DNA from: Bergeyella zoohelcum
GTDB taxonomy: Bacteria; Bacteroidota; Bacteroidia; Flavobacteriales; Weeksellaceae
Reading direction: 5' to 3'
Assembly: GCA_030523905.1 (NCBI GenBank)
Contig: JAUNHO010000008.1
Coordinates: forward strand, 1 to 14,087
DNA length: 14,087 nucleotides
Shown here: positions 12,448 to 14,087 of the stretch, in pieces
How positions within the stretch are numbered: the first letter of the stretch is position 1
How the letters are laid out: every line of letters starts with the position of its first letter
Translations under genes and position numbers: made by a program
The notes under the pieces: generated by a model
Databases searched by the model: none
What the model saw: the letters and a program-made list of their open reading frames with translations, nothing else
What the model was told of the DNA's origin: nothing

Positions 12448-14087
12448 TTATAATGATTGATTCATTAGGAAGTGAGTTTTCCAGCCAGAAGGGTCATTAG
12501 AACCGAGAGTTTTATCAAAGCCATAGGCAAAATCAAAGCCAAGAAGCCCAAACATACCCATATAAACCCTAACGCCTACACCTACGGAACGCTTCAACTG
12601 GAACGGATTGTATTTGCCCCAAGAGTTCCACACATTACCACCTTCTGCGAAAGCCAAAGCGTAGATTTTTGCCGTTTGGTTCATAGAAATAGGGTATCTC
12701 ATTTCCATTGTAAATCGGTTATAGATAGTCCCCCCACCATAAGGTGTAATATCCGTAGAAGAGCCACTACCACTTGCGGAATATCCGTACTGCGAAGCGT
12801 TTTCGTAGCCACGCAACGGAATCAGCTCCCTACCATCATATCTACCACCGAAGAGAGCCGTACCACCTACATAAAACCTCTCAAACGGCGGAGCCCCTAG
12901 CTCACTATTATAGCCGTCCATAAAGCCCATTTCGGCAGAGCTTCTCAATACTAATTTTCCAACAACGGTATTGAAGGTTTCCGCCTTTAATTTCACCTTA
13001 TAAAACTCCATCCATTTGTATCTTTCAGCAATGGACATAGCGGAGTAATCTTTATTATTGAACAAAGAATATGGCGGTGTGAATTTCACTGAAGCCTCTA
13101 TATTAGAACCTGTAGTAGGGAAATGCGGGTCGTAACCTGCTGAGTTTCTGCTCAAACCAAGATTAAACGAGAAATTATTAGCCGAACCATTTGCCACAGT
13201 AGTACTACCAAAAAGGAAATCATAATTGGTAAAATCATACCTCTGGTACTGCACCCCTGTGTAGAGAGAAAACCAGTTGTCTGGCCAGTTCAGTTGGCTA
13301 TTAAGCCCAGCATTAGCCGATAAAATAAGAAGTTTCATAGGGTTATTATACGCATCGGTATATTTTACACGAGACATATTAACGCCCACAGACAATGCCG
13401 TAGGTCTCTTACCAAAGAGCCAAGGCTCTACGAAACTTATACCATAATTTTGGAAAAACTGCCCAGCCTGTGCCTGAATAGACAAAGTCTGCCCATCTCC
13501 CTGCGGAACTGGCTTGAAGTCTTTGAGTTTCAGGAAGTTTCTCAAAGAGAAGTTATTAAAAGTAAGCCCCAGCGTACCTATGAAAGTATTACCTCCATAA
13601 CCCGCCTGTAATTGCACCTGCGAAGAGCCTTTCTCTACCACCGTCCAATGTACATCTACGGTGTTGTCCCTTTGGTTTGGCTGTATATTTTGCCCTATTT
13701 GCTGAGGGTCAAAATACGGCAAACCTGCAAGAGTGTAATAGGTTCGTTTTATTTCTTTTTTAGAGAATAAATCACCAGGTTTTGTGTATAAGGAGCGAAG
13801 TACCACATGGTCGTGCGTAGTGGTATTCCCCGACCAAGTTACCTTATTCCAAGAGGCTTTTTCGCCCTCGCTGATTCTTATTTCAAGATTGATGGAATCT
13901 CCCTTTACCGATTTTTCTACTGGAATAACCTGCGAAAACAGATAACCATTGTTGAGATAAAGCGACTTGATGTCTGAATCATCTTCCTTTCCGCCATCTT
14001 CTCCTACCTTTTTATTGAAGCCTACTGCATCATAAATATCGCCAGTTTTGTAGCCCAAAACCTTCTGTAAAACTTCGGTAGAATAGA
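12448..14087 (-). CDS. bamA: BamA/Omp85 outer-membrane assembly factor, 5' end outside window
   Basis: A partial gene: the open frame runs on past 14087, so the N-terminus (signal peptide and first POTRA domains) is missing. About 545 residues are visible. They begin in a POTRA domain (VLQKVLGYKTGDIYD, then SLYLNNGYLFSQV, LEIRISEGEKASW) and continue in a final POTRA (WSGNTTTHDHVVLRSLYTKPGDLFS). The barrel starts at about SQVQLQAGYGG. LIPLRGYENAS carries the conserved (V/I/L)RG(F/Y) motif of the barrel loop 6. The last strand reads LLGFDFAYGFDK. BamA inserts beta-barrel proteins into the outer membrane. A TTG at 14058 is not a real start, since the coding frame continues upstream. The C-terminus ends FLMNQSL and not in an aromatic residue, unlike many Omp85 proteins. 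Confidence 0.95.
   Translation of the reverse strand, partial: YSTEVLQKVLGYKTGDIYDAVGFNKKVGEDGGKEDDSDIKSLYLNNGYLFSQVIPVEKSVKGDSINLEIRISEGEKASWNKVTWSGNTTTHDHVVLRSLYTKPGDLFSKKEIKRTYYTLAGLPYFDPQQIGQNIQPNQRDNTVDVHWTVVEKGSSQVQLQAGYGGNTFIGTLGLTFNNFSLRNFLKLKDFKPVPQGDGQTLSIQAQAGQFFQNYGISFVEPWLFGKRPTALSVGVNMSRVKYTDAYNNPMKLLILSANAGLNSQLNWPDNWFSLYTGVQYQRYDFTNYDFLFGSTTVANGSANNFSFNLGLSRNSAGYDPHFPTTGSNIEASVKFTPPYSLFNNKDYSAMSIAERYKWMEFYKVKLKAETFNTVVGKLVLRSSAEMGFMDGYNSELGAPPFERFYVGGTALFGGRYDGRELIPLRGYENASQYGYSASGSGSSTDITPYGGGTIYNRFTMEMRYPISMNQTAKIYALAFAEGGNVWNSWGKYNPFQLKRSVGVGVRVYMGMFGLLGFDFAYGFDKTLGSNDPSGWKTHFLMNQSL

Overview
The window looks like ordinary chromosome from a low-GC member of the Flavobacteriia (Bacteroidota), most likely a Weeksellaceae-type organism such as the Chryseobacterium/Riemerella/Bergeyella group. 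The genus is an inference and not proven. Supporting signs are near-perfect TAnnTTTG -7 promoter boxes, no clear Shine-Dalgarno sequences, A/T-rich leaders, and a family set typical of Bacteroidota: FucP-like sugar MFS, DUF3810, LemA with TPM proteins, and BamA followed by two OmpH/Skp proteins. No IS element, integrase, phage gene, tRNA, rRNA or CRISPR array was seen.

Layout. Bases 1-157 hold degenerate ~42-bp-period repeats, followed by a promoter and a plus-strand two-gene operon: sugar MFS transporter and DUF3810 membrane metalloprotease-like protein (219-2550). A convergent gap (2551-2759) contains a terminator hairpin and a C9 tract. On the minus strand come a secreted protein with a TonB-C-like domain (2760-3254), a secreted Staphylococcus-type nuclease gene broken by one in-frame TAA (3311-3790), a clear terminator, and the ribosomal operon rplK-rplA-rplJ-rplL (3873-6002) with a strong promoter at about 6099-6129. 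Further upstream on the minus strand is a lemA operon with two TPM-domain genes (6201-8011).

A divergent promoter region (8012-8080) separates lemA from plus-strand folA (DHFR, 8081-8572), followed by a membrane TPR protein (8641-9210) and a bidirectional-looking terminator. The rest is on the minus strand. A tightly overlapped trio (hot-dog thioesterase, dTDP-4-dehydrorhamnose reductase, secreted hypothetical protein; 9263-11282) lies downstream of the outer-membrane biogenesis operon bamA-ompH-ompH (11346-14087). bamA is cut by the window edge.

How the genes fit together: BamA with its two Skp-like chaperones serves outer-membrane protein assembly. rplKAJL supplies the ribosomal stalk and L1 arm, but here it stands apart from its usual neighbours secE-nusG and rpoBC. 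The other operons are housekeeping or poorly characterised envelope functions. I found no convincing new multi-gene system. The observations most worth checking are the single-stop nuclease pseudogene, the isolated rplKAJL cluster, the repeats at the left edge, and the C9 tract.
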